A stretch of 22,575 nucleotides of DNA, taken from NCBI GenBank assembly GCA_028703035.1, contig JAQVNR010000015.1, forward strand, positions 1 through 22,575. The letters run 5' to 3'. The stretch is from Bacilli bacterium (GTDB lineage Bacteria > Bacillota_I > Bacilli_A > RF39 > UBA660). Made by a program: the position numbers and the translations under genes. Positions 1 to 7,934 of this stretch are shown one piece after another (position 1 is the stretch's first letter; every line of letters begins with the position of its first letter). The notes beneath the pieces were generated by a model. That model did not search any database and was not told where the DNA came from. It worked only from the letters and a program-made list of their open reading frames with translations.

Positions 1-202
1 GGTCAATTTAGTATTTCACAATTTTTTTAACAAATGGTCAATTTAGTCATGCATAAATTACTGTATGGCTAGCATTGCTATGCTATGAAACACTAAATTA
101 ACCATATCTCGTTATAAAAACACAGCTATATTAGCTGTGTTTTGGTCAACTTAATCTAGCACATACCTTATGATTACTGAGTTTGCATCAAATGGTCAAT
201 TT
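1..202. repeat. Dispersed GGTCAATTTA repeats
   Basis: Four copies of a ten-base motif in the same orientation lie at about 1-10, 36-45, 144-153 (one change, GGTCAACTTA) and 193-202. Two copies are preceded by AAAT. Spacing is irregular (35, 108, 49 bases), so this is not a tandem repeat. Multiple short repeats of this kind occur at the ends of some insertion sequences (IS21-type ends are one example) or in operators. No transposase is visible in the window, so the origin is undecided. The stretch 1-271 otherwise holds no gene that I can support. Confidence 0.5.
117..143. terminator. Strong bidirectional hairpin terminator
   Basis: A perfect 12-bp stem (117-128 with 132-143) closes a 3-base TAT loop. 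The arms carry an A-run and a T-run, so the structure reads as a rho-independent terminator on both strands. It could end the Nudix/Fic transcript on the minus strand and transcripts entering from the left on the plus strand. Confidence 0.7.
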
Positions 203-271
203 ACTTTGGCAATTGAGCTAAAGAAGTAAATGCAAGTTTTATAATTCAAAATTCCTAACTTGCATTTAGTC

Positions 272-757
272 CTATAATCGGTTTAAATATTCAAGAAGAT
301 AATTAAAAAATTTTATATGCGGTAATAAAAATATCTCTTTTTTAATCATCATATTTATTTCTTCAATACTTGCCCACTTAATACTTCCTACTTCTTCTTC
401 TTGAGTTGTGATGTTTTCTAATTCAACATCCATTTTTAAATAATATATATCAACAAAATCATCTTCAGTTTTTATAGTTTTAAATAATTTTAAATTATTT
501 TCTTCTACATCAATTCCTAATTCTTCTTTTATTTCGGTAACAATTCCTTTTAAACTAGTTTGGCCAGATATTGGGTGTCCACCTGTAGTAGACCACATAT
601 TGTATTTCTTATTAACTTGTAATAAAAGTTCTTTTTTTGAGTTCTGTATCCATACAACTACAGTTAAATAGTAAAATCCTTTAGGAATCAGTTTTCCTTT
701 TTCAATTGTCTGATTTGTTAATTTTTTATTTTCATCATATAAATCCATTATTTCCAT
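272..757 (-). CDS. Nudix hydrolase, IPP-isomerase-like subgroup
   Basis: This 161-aa protein has the Nudix fold, which hydrolyses nucleoside diphosphates linked to another moiety. The opening DLYDEN followed by a VVVWIQNS strand and WSTTGG matches the subgroup related to isopentenyl-diphosphate isomerase. The Nudix box runs from G60 to I82 (G-x5-E-x7-REU-x-EE-x-GU). E75, E78, E79 and G81 are kept, so the metal-binding glutamates are present, but the first Glu is Gln66 and the Arg is Thr74. The start is supported by AGAAAGGAGT upstream of the ATG. It lies 39 bases downstream of the truncated Fic gene, so the two were probably co-transcribed. The substrate cannot be told from the sequence. The box deviations could mean altered specificity. 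Confidence 0.85.
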   Translation of the reverse strand: MEIMDLYDENKKLTNQTIEKGKLIPKGFYYLTVVVWIQNSKKELLLQVNKKYNMWSTTGGHPISGQTSLKGIVTEIKEELGIDVEENNLKLFKTIKTEDDFVDIYYLKMDVELENITTQEEEVGSIKWASIEEINMMIKKEIFLLPHIKFFNYLLEYLNRL

Positions 758-796
758 GATTGGACTCCTTTCTAATTTAAATATTGTAGCATTTTT

Positions 797-1204
797 TTAA
801 TTAGCACTAATCGAAACAATTCCCGTGACCATCCATTGGAGAACCTTAAATCCACCAACATTATATCTAGGATTATCTTCATCACGTGTATTTCTTTTTA
901 GAATTACATTCATCTCTATCATCATTTCTTTAGATAAAGGATTATCTATATTAACTAACATATAATCAGATAGTTTAAAATGATTTTTTGATTCGGTTAA
1001 ATCATCTAATTTAATTAAATCTGCACTCTTAGGCGTAAAGGAATCTGCACTAAATATAGCTTCTGTTTGTTCTTCAGTTAATCTGCTACCTTCAATTTTG
1101 TTCGAGTTATATGAAAACTTAATTTGTGAGTAATGATAAATGTTACCTTTAAACTTCGACTCTTTTTGTTTTAACAGTTCTTTTTTTAGCTTTTCTATGT
1201 TCAT
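797..1204 (-). pseudogene. Fic-family protein, 3'-truncated
   Basis: Only 135 aa remain. The N-terminus looks like a class-II Fic protein: FSYNSNKIEGSRLTEEQT contains the autoinhibitory (S/T)xxxE(G/N) motif at S34-E38-G39. The homology runs through NVGGFK and what looks like a GIV-SAN segment, then stops. The catalytic HxFx(D/E)GNGR loop, which would follow, is absent. The AMP-transfer core is therefore gone and only the inhibitory and early helices are left. The start is well supported by AAAGGAG before the ATG. The truncation point sits just upstream of the Nudix ribosome site, suggesting that a deletion joined the two genes. A domesticated small protein cannot be excluded. Confidence 0.75.
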
Positions 1205-1311
1205 TGTTACATTCTCCTTTTTTTATTTTTTTATTTAAATAATACTTCATGATTATTTTATCATACTTTTCAGAATTATTTATTGTTTATCCCCTATAAT
1301 TCTTACATTTT

Positions 1312-1333
1312 AAAACCTGCAATTGCAGGTTTT
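1312..1333 (-). terminator. Terminator after the LolA-like lipoprotein gene
   Basis: A perfect palindrome (AAAACCTGC / GCAGGTTTT around AATT) lies 16 bases past the stop codon of the lipoprotein gene. The A/T flanks fit a rho-independent terminator. It also separates that gene from the Fic promoter region at 1205-1311. Confidence 0.65.
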
Positions 1334-1349
1334 ATATAGATGAAGGAAT

Positions 1350-2351
1350 TTATTTTTCCCCTGAAACAGTTAAAGCTCCACTGGAGATACTTTCTGCGAT
1401 TGCTCCAAGCTCGGTACTTGATAGTTTGTCACTTGATATATAAAAGTCTATGTTATTACTTGTCCAATATAATGAATTAGCAGACAATGCTCCATAAGTA
1501 CTACTTAACATTAGTGGCTCACCGTAAACTGGAATTATTTCAAATTCTTCTTTTGGAACTGAAACCTCTTCAATAAGAGTAAATGGTGCCTCACCAGTAA
1601 ATGTTAATATAATTCTATTTCCAACATCGGTTGTAATTGAATCTTTGGCTGATAAGTAAGTATTTGTTGGTAAATATAATGGATATATTATTTCATCAAT
1701 TGTTTTACTAGTAGTTTCATCCTCACAGCATTCTTCATCAATTAAACTTTCAAGTTTAAAATAATCATCATTGAATGTTGGTTTATAATCAACACTTGTA
1801 AAATTTACAGTAATTTTAATATTATCTGATGTATCTAATACTTCAACTTTTTGAATTTCAGCATTTTTATCAACATATATTTTTTCACTTACTAAATTAG
1901 CATTATTTGGATAATTTACTTTAGCATATATGATATAGCCGTTATCACTTTTTTTAGCTTTACTATTTGTATCTGACTTAATATCATTAACGAGAGAATC
2001 TAAAAGATATGCTTGAGAACCATTATCAGGCCATTCTGATTGAAACTTAAAACTTTTATTTAATGATGGGGTAATAACATAAACTCCTTCATCACTTTTT
2101 AAAATAACTTGTTCATGATTATTAATAGTATTAACTAAGTTAACCCTATAATAATCTTTATCTTTAGCTGCTATGACATTATAAGAAAAATTATCTTCAT
2201 TACTAATAATATTCATCGTTCCTTTTAATAGATAAGAATCTTTTTTCTCAATATTTTTTACAAAATCTTCTTTTATATTATTACTATCACCTTTACCACA
2301 CCCTGATACAAATAATAATAATGTTATAAATAATACTATATATTTTTTCAT
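1350..2351 (-). CDS. LolA-like lipoprotein with DUF4367-like C-terminus
   Basis: This 333-aa exported lipoprotein has a signal peptide with a hydrophobic core at residues 4-16 and a lipobox VSGC giving lipidated Cys18. Residues about 25-200 look like the LolA/RseB half-barrel seen in Firmicute lipoproteins such as YdcC: repeated strands of the type GYIIYAKVNYP and KIYVDKNAEIQKVEV. Residues about 220-330 resemble a DUF4367-type module (YLPTNTYL start, then FTGEAPFTLIEE and a late ISSDKLSSTELGAIAESI helix). A CC pair lies near residue 209. The expected location is the outer face of the membrane. The role is unknown in this organism; sporulation and germination functions are known for relatives in spore formers. 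The start is supported by GTAGGAGGTTAGG. It is divergent from the DUF378 gene. Confidence 0.75.
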   Translation of the reverse strand: MKKYIVLFITLLLFVSGCGKGDSNNIKEDFVKNIEKKDSYLLKGTMNIISNEDNFSYNVIAAKDKDYYRVNLVNTINNHEQVILKSDEGVYVITPSLNKSFKFQSEWPDNGSQAYLLDSLVNDIKSDTNSKAKKSDNGYIIYAKVNYPNNANLVSEKIYVDKNAEIQKVEVLDTSDNIKITVNFTSVDYKPTFNDDYFKLESLIDEECCEDETTSKTIDEIIYPLYLPTNTYLSAKDSITTDVGNRIILTFTGEAPFTLIEEVSVPKEEFEIIPVYGEPLMLSSTYGALSANSLYWTSNNIDFYISSDKLSSTELGAIAESISSGALTVSGEK

Positions 2352-2435
2352 CCTAACCTCCTACAATAAAATATATTTTTAAATGTATAATTTATTCATA
2401 ATTACTCAAACTAAAATTAAGAAAAGAGGTTAGGT
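2352..2435. promoter_or_regulatory. Divergent intergenic region with a 9-bp inverted repeat at both RBSs
   Basis: CCTAACCTC (2352-2360) and GAGGTTAGG (2426-2434) are exact inverted repeats that form the ribosome-binding sites of the two divergent genes. The AT-rich centre must hold both promoters, but I see no clean -35/-10 pair. Confidence 0.4.
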
Positions 2436-2639
2436 ATGACATTACTACAAAAAATATGCTTAAGCGTCACTATATTAGGTGGTATAACTTGGGGTTTAAT
2501 TGGACTACTTGATTTTAATATTGTTGAAGCTGTTTTTGGAGCTGATTCAATGATTCCTAGAGTAATATACTCATTAGTAGGTCTTACAAGTTTAATTAAT
2601 ATCGGCATATTATTAATGGATTTAGATCAAGTCGATTAA
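2436..2639 (+). CDS. DUF378 family small membrane protein
   Basis: This 67-aa protein has two predicted membrane helices (about 6-26 and 42-62) and the DUF378 (YuzA-type) signature: GGITWGLIGLLDFNIVEAVFG, then RVIYSLVGL. The family is found widely in bacteria with no assigned function. The start is set by AGAGGTTAGG just before the ATG. The 3' end runs straight into a bidirectional terminator shared with the gene on the opposite strand. The length is typical for the family. Confidence 0.85.
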   Translation: MTLLQKICLSVTILGGITWGLIGLLDFNIVEAVFGADSMIPRVIYSLVGLTSLINIGILLMDLDQVD

Positions 2640-2668
2640 AAAGAAGCATACCAGCTTCTATTTTTTTT
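2640..2668. terminator. Bidirectional terminator between convergent genes
   Basis: AGAAGC (2642-2647) pairs with GCTTCT (2654-2659), followed by a run of eight Ts on the plus strand and A-rich flank giving Ts on the minus strand. It lies directly after the DUF378 stop and overlaps the end of the convergent minus-strand gene. Confidence 0.65.
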
Positions 2669-3257
2669 CAGCAATATATAATATATCTGAGTCTTCAACA
2701 ATTATTATTTCGCCTTCATGATCATATTCTAAATCAGTAACATATTCCCAACTTAATTTTACTTTATAACCCAAATAAACTTTTTCATCTATTTTTAATT
2801 CACTTTCTGTAATTTCATCTAAGTTAATTGAGCTTACTTCAGGAAGAGTCTGCTTTCTTTTATTATTTGTATTGTCTTCTAAATATTTATATAATGTATC
2901 AGTTACATTTAACTTATAGCTTGCTACCGCACTTTTATAAACATAGTCTGCACTTCCAATATCATATTTATTTAATTTATTACTCATTGTATATAAATCG
3001 ATAATAAATAGTTTAGCTATGCTTACTGCATATTTTTCTTTATTAACTGAAGTACTCTCTAAATTTTCCTTTAAAATACTAAACTCTTGTTTCATGAGTT
3101 CTGTTGCTGATGATTTGAGTGTATAATCATAACCTTTTATAGTATCAATACTATTTACTTTTTCTTTTTCATCACCAGCAAAAAAGTGAAAGTATATTCC
3201 TCCTAATGAATAAATAAATGAAAGTAGTAAAGCAACGATTAATAGTTTTTTTCTCAT
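2658..3257 (-). CDS. Membrane-anchored extracytoplasmic protein, unknown
   Basis: This 199-aa protein was not recognised. It has a short basic N-terminus (MRKK), one hydrophobic helix at about 5-27 with no obvious cleavage site or lipobox, then a soluble outside domain. Residues 45-130 are mostly helical with several Lys/Glu heptad-like stretches, and residues 140-199 look like beta strands (VYLGYKVKLSWEYV, EGEIIIVEDSDILYIAEKK). It starts 3 bases after the LTA-synthase-like gene ends, with its ribosome site (GAGAAAGGAAG) inside that gap and the upstream gene's end. It is therefore the second gene of that unit and could be a partner of the polymer synthase; this is inference from position only. 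Confidence 0.7.
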   Translation of the reverse strand: MRKKLLIVALLLSFIYSLGGIYFHFFAGDEKEKVNSIDTIKGYDYTLKSSATELMKQEFSILKENLESTSVNKEKYAVSIAKLFIIDLYTMSNKLNKYDIGSADYVYKSAVASYKLNVTDTLYKYLEDNTNNKRKQTLPEVSSINLDEITESELKIDEKVYLGYKVKLSWEYVTDLEYDHEGEIIIVEDSDILYIAEKK

Positions 3258-3260
3258 TAT

Positions 3261-5213
3261 TTAGCTTCCTTTCTCCAAATCTTCTTTTATTAAGTTATGA
3301 ATTATAATTCCATTTGATAATTCAATAATAGAATCAGCATATTCTTTACAATCTTTTAAATAATCTTCGCTTAAAGTTTCATCTAAACTTAGGGCTTTAT
3401 ATTCTTCTTTAGAATTATTATAATATAATTTATTTGTTAAATAATTACCATTAGGAAAAACTATTATATTATCGTTTTTTATTTCAAAAATATCGTGACC
3501 AATGGAGTATGGATTATAGATGCCAAACATATTGCCTATTGTCGGCATAACATCAATCATTCCCATATAATATTCTACTTCCTTTGCGAGTTTACTATTT
3601 TTACCCCAAATTATTAATGGAGTTTTTCTATTTAATTCATTACTATAGTAATCATATAATACGTATTTTTCATCTTCTTCTATATATACTTCGCCAGTTT
3701 CGAAATTATAATTATAATAATTATTAAAGTTTTTAAGTGATAACTTAGGATCATGATCTCCATATAAAACAAAAATCGTGTCATTAAAGTATTCACTTTC
3801 ATTTATATAAGAGAAAAGTTCACCTAGTGCATTATCTGCGTAATAACTACTTCTGATATAATCACCGAGTTTAGTTTCTTCTAAATATGGATAATCACTA
3901 CTTGTTAAATCAATTTGGGTAAATAATTCATCATTTTTAAATGGAGTATGATTTGATAAAGTAATTATTGTTCCCATATATTTTTCATTATTAGACTCAA
4001 TTCCTTTAAGAATTGGAGTAAGTTGTCTAAAAAATGATTTATCAGTTAGGCCTAGACCTATCTCTTCATCTATTTCAAATGATGTCTTAGAATAAAAATC
4101 CATATATCCTAAACTAGGATGCATTTTATCACGGTTCCACATACTTGCTTTATTAGCATGCATGCTAAATGTGTAATATCCTGCTTCTTTAAGTAAATTT
4201 GGAATTGTAACATAAGTCCGATCAAAATAATTAACAAATACTGTACCTGTGGTAACTGGCATAAGTGATGTATTTAAAGTAAACTCTGTATCACTACTAG
4301 TTCCGACTCCAACTTGCGGATAAAAATTACTAAAATATAATCCTTCTTTTGCAATTTTATTTAAATTTGGAGTTATTACCGTTCCGTTAATTTCTAAATC
4401 TATTAAAAATGTAGAAATACTTTCTAAATGAATAAATACTAAGTTTTTATTCTCATAAATACCGGTATATTTATTGTGACTTTTGGGTCTTGTATTTTCT
4501 TCATAATAATCATGAAAGTTTTTTAAAGCAACGTCAAAGCCAAACATTGAAGTGATTTTTGGTTTTAAAGTATTAAATAAATCGTTTGTCTGATAAGTAA
4601 CTATTCCAAAAGTACTCACTATGTATTCTCTATTCCATTGTTTAGATAGTCTACTAAAAGCGGTAGCTGATAAAGTTGAAGCACATATAGCAAGTATCGT
4701 AAAACTTATAATTAATGTTTTTCCAAATAAAAGCTCGCCTTTTTCAAATTTTGCTACAAAATTAAAATAATCTCGGTTGGCCAGTTTTTTATGAACAATA
4801 ATAAAAATTGTTGGAAATAATAAATAAACAAAATGAACTAGCTTAACTTTATCAAAGACAGCCTCTCCTACTTCACTAACTTGACCTAGCGCAGTTAATA
4901 AACTAAATGATACAAATGAATTATAAAAAGTATAATAAATTGAATTTATAACCCCCATAGTAGTATATATTAGCATTAAAGTTAAATAATAGCCAAACTG
5001 TTTCTGAGGCTTATAAAAAAAGCCAAATGAACCAAGAGCAATAATAAAAGCAAAATCTATTATTAATGGTTGCCAATTAAAAATATCACCTATAGTATAA
5101 AACCTTAATAATAAACAACATAACAAAGAAAGGACAACATATGAACAAAATTGTCTGTTATATTTAATAAAATTAATTGGTGATTTAATTATATTATTTA
5201 ATTTTGACTTCAT
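3261..5213 (-). CDS. LTA-synthase-family membrane phosphotransferase (sulfatase fold)
   Basis: This 650-aa enzyme resembles LtaS, which builds polyglycerol-phosphate chains on the outer membrane face from phosphatidylglycerol. There are about five membrane helices in residues 22-187, then an extracellular alkaline-phosphatase/sulfatase domain from about 255 to 580. The LtaS active-site set is intact: E264 (HLES), nucleophile T305 (GVGTSSDTEF), H352, W359 and R361 (substrate pocket, MHANKASMWNR), H422 (SNHTPF), and D486-H487 (LYGDHD). The length matches LtaS (about 650). The ATG follows AAAAGGGAAAA. It heads a two-gene unit with the unknown membrane-anchored protein. It could be a synthase, a primase or an LTA-modifying phosphoethanolamine-type transferase; the family-level call is firm, the exact reaction is not. 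Confidence 0.88.
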   Translation of the reverse strand: MKSKLNNIIKSPINFIKYNRQFCSYVVLSLLCCLLLRFYTIGDIFNWQPLIIDFAFIIALGSFGFFYKPQKQFGYYLTLMLIYTTMGVINSIYYTFYNSFVSFSLLTALGQVSEVGEAVFDKVKLVHFVYLLFPTIFIIVHKKLANRDYFNFVAKFEKGELLFGKTLIISFTILAICASTLSATAFSRLSKQWNREYIVSTFGIVTYQTNDLFNTLKPKITSMFGFDVALKNFHDYYEENTRPKSHNKYTGIYENKNLVFIHLESISTFLIDLEINGTVITPNLNKIAKEGLYFSNFYPQVGVGTSSDTEFTLNTSLMPVTTGTVFVNYFDRTYVTIPNLLKEAGYYTFSMHANKASMWNRDKMHPSLGYMDFYSKTSFEIDEEIGLGLTDKSFFRQLTPILKGIESNNEKYMGTIITLSNHTPFKNDELFTQIDLTSSDYPYLEETKLGDYIRSSYYADNALGELFSYINESEYFNDTIFVLYGDHDPKLSLKNFNNYYNYNFETGEVYIEEDEKYVLYDYYSNELNRKTPLIIWGKNSKLAKEVEYYMGMIDVMPTIGNMFGIYNPYSIGHDIFEIKNDNIIVFPNGNYLTNKLYYNNSKEEYKALSLDETLSEDYLKDCKEYADSIIELSNGIIIHNLIKEDLEKGS

Positions 5214-5236
5214 TTTTTCCCTTTTCTATCTCTATA

Positions 5237-5245
5237 ATTGTAGCA
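5237..5245 (-). promoter_or_regulatory. Extended -10 promoter for the LtaS-like gene
   Basis: On the minus strand TGC-TACAAT is an extended -10 element about 24 bases before the start codon. The -35 region (GTGCAA, 17 bases upstream) is poor, as is usual for extended -10 promoters. Confidence 0.5.
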
Positions 5246-5336
5246 CAAATATATATTCATTGCACTGCTTTTTAATTTATAATAATGAAGAAATGTTAAG
5301 TGGTTTCTCCAAATAAAAGTAACTAGCATATTTGTC

Positions 5337-5365
5337 TTGAAAATTAAGTTTTTTTTTGATAATAT
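5337..5365 (+). promoter_or_regulatory. tRNA-Gly promoter
   Basis: TTGAAA (5337-5342), 17 bases, then TAATAT (5360-5365), 10 bases before the tRNA 5' end. An alternative -10 is GATAAT at 5358. Confidence 0.55.
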
Positions 5366-5375
5366 ATAAATGCAT

Positions 5376-5450
5376 GCAGGCGTAGTATAATGGTTATTAT
5401 GTGACCTTGCCAAGGTTAAGATGCCAGTTCGATTCTGGTCGCTTGCTCCA
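5376..5450 (+). tRNA. tRNA-Gly (GCC)
   Basis: A complete cloverleaf. Acceptor GCAGGCG pairs with CGCTTGC (one G-U). The D-loop region contains TAATGGTTA. The anticodon stem TGACC/GGTTA closes the loop TTGCCAA, giving anticodon GCC. The T-arm GCCAG/CTGGT closes TTCGATT. The discriminator T is followed by an encoded CCA (5448-5450). It stands alone and is followed by its own terminator. Confidence 0.95.
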
Positions 5451-5461
5451 TTTAATCAATC

Positions 5462-5485
5462 AAAGCCCGAGAATATGGGCTTTTT
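5462..5485 (+). terminator. Terminator after tRNA-Gly
   Basis: AAAGCCC (5462-5468) pairs with GGGCTTT (5477-5483) and runs into TTTTT, 12 bases after the tRNA CCA. The stretch from here to 5648 holds no recognisable gene. Confidence 0.8.
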
Positions 5486-5648
5486 ATATAGAGTATTTTA
5501 TGAACTGCAAAAATCCAAAAAGAAGTACAAAAAATTATAAGTCTTCAAGCTAATATTTATTAAAAATAATAGGGTTACTTATATTATTGGATAGAGGACA
5601 GATTAAAGGAATATAGTGACAAAAACTAAAACGTCTATGCTTATGAAT

Positions 5649-5681
5649 AAAAAAACTGACCACTGTTGCAGTAGTGATCAG
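5649..5681 (-). terminator. Terminator after the AAA/DUF4143 ATPase gene
   Basis: On the minus strand CTGATCACT (5681-5673) pairs with AGTGGTCAG (5664-5656) with one G-U, followed by seven Ts. It lies about 40 bases past the ATPase stop codon. Confidence 0.75.
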
Positions 5682-5723
5682 AATAAGAAAAATAATTAGT
5701 CCTAGCTGACTTTAAATATGACA

Positions 5724-7058
5724 TTATTTTAATTCTTTTAAGGCTATATCTATTAATTTGTCTAGATAATCTATCATAAATATTGGGATATTTAATAAGT
5801 TCCCATCTAATTTTAGGTTGTTAGAACTTATTCTAACTCTTAGAGTTGGGTTATATTTTTCATTATAAATCTTTAAACTGTTTTTGTTTTTATGGGTTCC
5901 AGATTTTATTTCAATTGGTATAACTTCATTTTTATATTGGAGTAGCGCATCTATCTCATAATTATATCCGCTACTACCAAAAGTAAAATAATATATATTT
6001 TCATTTTTTATCATTAATTGACTAAGACAATAGTTTTCAGTTAACGAGCCTTTAAACTCTGTAAATAGATCATCGCCATTTATAATAATACTAGAGTCTA
6101 AATCAGCCAGACCTGATAAAAGACCAACATCTAACAAATATATTTTAAAAGCTGATAAATCCTCATATGCTTTTAATGGTAATTTAGGCGCAGTGGCAGT
6201 ATGAATTTTAAAAATTAATCCAGCATCATTTAACCAATTAAGAGAAATTTCATATTCTCTTGCTCTAGCTCCATCTTTTATCACTTGATATATAAACTTT
6301 TTGCTTTCTTTAGAAAGTTGGCTTGGAATGCTATTCCAAATATATTTAATTCTCTCAGCTTCTTTTTTAGTTGTATGTTTGGAAAAGTCAGAAGTATATG
6401 CCTTTATAATTTCTTTTTGTTTTATTGCTACTTTAGTTATATCATTATTATTAACCCATGCCTGAACTGGTTCTGGCATTCCCCCAATTACAAAGTAGAT
6501 TTTGATTAATTCCTGTAGTCTGTTAAAGAATATATCGGGAATGGGAGTTAATTCATTAATAGTATCTAAATAATTATTTAAATTATTGTTGTTAGTTGCT
6601 ATTAAAAATTCTTTAAAAGTTAAAGGATACATTTTTAGGAAGTTGACCTTACCAACTGGAAAAGTTGTATTAGATAAAGTTATTCCTAAAAACGATCCAG
6701 CTGCTACAATATGATATTCAGGTTCTTCTTGATAAAAATATTTTAGACTATTTAAAGCTTCGTTACACTCTTGAATTTCATCAAAAATTATTAGTGTTGA
6801 TTTTTTGTTAATAGTTTCTTTATTAATGATTGTTAATTGCTCAATAATTCTAATTGGGTCCTTAGTAATTTTGAATAAACTTTTTAAATCTTCGTTTTGA
6901 TAAAAATCAAAATAAGCAATATTCTTATAATGCTCTTTTCCAAATATGTATTTTAATATATGGGTTTTCCCTACTTGCCTAGCGCCTTCTAAAATAAGTG
7001 GTTTTCTATCTTTACTTTCTTTCCATATAATTAGCTCATTGATAATTTCTCTATACAT
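5724..7058 (-). CDS. AAA_14/DUF4143 family ATPase
   Basis: This 444-aa protein has the two-domain layout of the large AAA_14+DUF4143 family. The N-terminal P-loop domain has Walker A GARQVGKT (25-32), Walker B TLIIFDEIQ with D93/E94, and a sensor-like HIVAAGSFLGI. A central winged-helix-like region follows. The C-terminal DUF4143 part (FKIYLLDVGLLSGLADL, then GSLTENYCLSQL, YYFTFGSSGYNYEIDALL and VIPIEIKSG) carries a restriction-endonuclease-like E-x-D...E-x-K pattern. The length is normal. These ATPases are abundant in host-associated bacteria and archaea, and their function is not settled. The start is supported by AAAGGAGTTG. Upstream is a clean promoter with three direct repeats. A decayed paralogue lies at 16968-17665. 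Confidence 0.88.
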   Translation of the reverse strand: MYREIINELIIWKESKDRKPLILEGARQVGKTHILKYIFGKEHYKNIAYFDFYQNEDLKSLFKITKDPIRIIEQLTIINKETINKKSTLIIFDEIQECNEALNSLKYFYQEEPEYHIVAAGSFLGITLSNTTFPVGKVNFLKMYPLTFKEFLIATNNNNLNNYLDTINELTPIPDIFFNRLQELIKIYFVIGGMPEPVQAWVNNNDITKVAIKQKEIIKAYTSDFSKHTTKKEAERIKYIWNSIPSQLSKESKKFIYQVIKDGARAREYEISLNWLNDAGLIFKIHTATAPKLPLKAYEDLSAFKIYLLDVGLLSGLADLDSSIIINGDDLFTEFKGSLTENYCLSQLMIKNENIYYFTFGSSGYNYEIDALLQYKNEVIPIEIKSGTHKNKNSLKIYNEKYNPTLRVRISSNNLKLDGNLLNIPIFMIDYLDKLIDIALKELK

Positions 7059-7082
7059 TTTAGCAACTCCTTTAATACTAAT

Positions 7083-7111
7083 AGTATAGCATTTTCTTCC
7101 AAAGTATGTAA
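7083..7111 (-). promoter_or_regulatory. Promoter of the AAA/DUF4143 ATPase gene
   Basis: On the minus strand TTACAT, 17 bases, TATACT, ending about 25 bases before the ATG. The triplicated repeat begins 5 bases upstream of the -35 element. Confidence 0.6.
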
Positions 7112-7115
7112 GCTA

Positions 7116-7194
7116 TTACACATTATTTAATGTATTTTTAGTAAATTTTACACATTATTTAAGATTTTTCCGAACATTTTTACACATTATTTAA
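7116..7194. repeat. Three perfect 15-bp direct repeats with 32-bp period
   Basis: TTACACATTATTTAA occurs at 7116-7130, 7148-7162 and 7180-7194. The starts are exactly 32 bases apart, close to three helical turns, and the 17-base spacers differ from each other. The array lies just upstream of the ATPase -35 element, so it looks like a phased set of regulator-binding sites. The spacing and copy number do not fit a CRISPR array. Confidence 0.8.
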
Positions 7195-7309
7195 AGTTAA
7201 AACATAAAAAGTAGGTATAATAATTGATTTTATAAGTCAAAAGAAAAGTTACATAAAACTATAGAAAATAGTTTAATAATGAGAATGAAAAAAATTGAGA
7301 GTATTTTTC

Positions 7310-7849
7310 TTAATCATCTTTTATATGAACGAGTAAAGATAATTTTTTTATCTTTACTTTATCATTTATTCCTGTTCCCTTATTTATTGCGAATCTTAAC
7401 AAATCATTTGGAGACAATTCTCCATCAGAAAAATGAGTATGAGTGGGTAAATCTATTAATGCATTTTCTTTTTCAAAACCTTTTTTTCTCTTTTTTTTCT
7501 CTATTTGTTCTATCGCTTTGTCTATTTTAGGTTTATATTCTTTCAATAAAGTTACTATATCAACTTTTTTAGCATCTTTATATTCTAAACAAATTTTCTT
7601 AATATAGTCGCTATATATTTCAAGGGTATATGGCGTAAGATATCCATATGTGGTTATTATATAATGTAATTCATCGTCCAGATTTTGATTATAAGAAAAA
7701 ACTAGATGTTTACCACAAATTAAACAATCATAATAATTACCGTATAATCCATCATCAAGACCACTTTTTGAAACTACAAAGTGATCACAATTCCTTTCGG
7801 TTATTTTTTGTTCTAAATAATCTTTTGGATAAAAAACATTTTTTCGCAT
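7310..7849 (-). CDS. Unknown protein with a zinc-ribbon-like N-terminus
   Basis: This 179-aa soluble protein was not recognised. C21-x-H23 and C42-x2-C45-x2-H48 could form a zinc-binding knuckle (CDHF... YDCLICGKH). The middle is helical, and residues about 118-125 are a run of Lys/Arg (EKKKRKKGFEK). The tail is Lys/Leu-rich. The ATG follows GGAGGTAAGTAA, which decides this strand over the overlapping plus-strand frames. It is divergent from the LysR gene with an 85-base shared promoter region, so the LysR protein may control it. A weak hairpin (7256-7274) lies past its 3' end. Confidence 0.65.
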   Translation of the reverse strand: MRKNVFYPKDYLEQKITERNCDHFVVSKSGLDDGLYGNYYDCLICGKHLVFSYNQNLDDELHYIITTYGYLTPYTLEIYSDYIKKICLEYKDAKKVDIVTLLKEYKPKIDKAIEQIEKKKRKKGFEKENALIDLPTHTHFSDGELSPNDLLRFAINKGTGINDKVKIKKLSLLVHIKDD

Positions 7850-7863
7850 TTACTTACCTCCAA

Positions 7864-7892
7864 TTGTATTATATTACAAATAATAGTATACT
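7864..7892 (+). promoter_or_regulatory. LysR gene promoter in a divergent control region
   Basis: TTGTAT (7864-7869), 17 bases, TATACT (7887-7892). A minus-strand TATAAT at 7873-7868 serves the divergent gene and overlaps this promoter, the usual arrangement for a LysR protein that controls itself and its neighbour. Confidence 0.55.
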
Positions 7893-7934
7893 AAAAATAC
7901 ATATTTTATATGTTTATCATAACTGGAGGTTATT

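Noticed and set aside
2417..2608. Minus-strand 63-aa frame
   Set aside because: Antisense of the DUF378 gene, which has clear family motifs and a ribosome site.
5210..5413. Minus-strand 67-aa frame upstream of the LtaS-like gene
   Set aside because: It overlaps the tRNA-Gly gene and the extended -10 promoter and has no coding character.
7116..7194. CRISPR array
   Set aside because: Only three 15-bp units with 17-base AT-rich spacers, next to a promoter and with no cas genes; a regulator site fits better.
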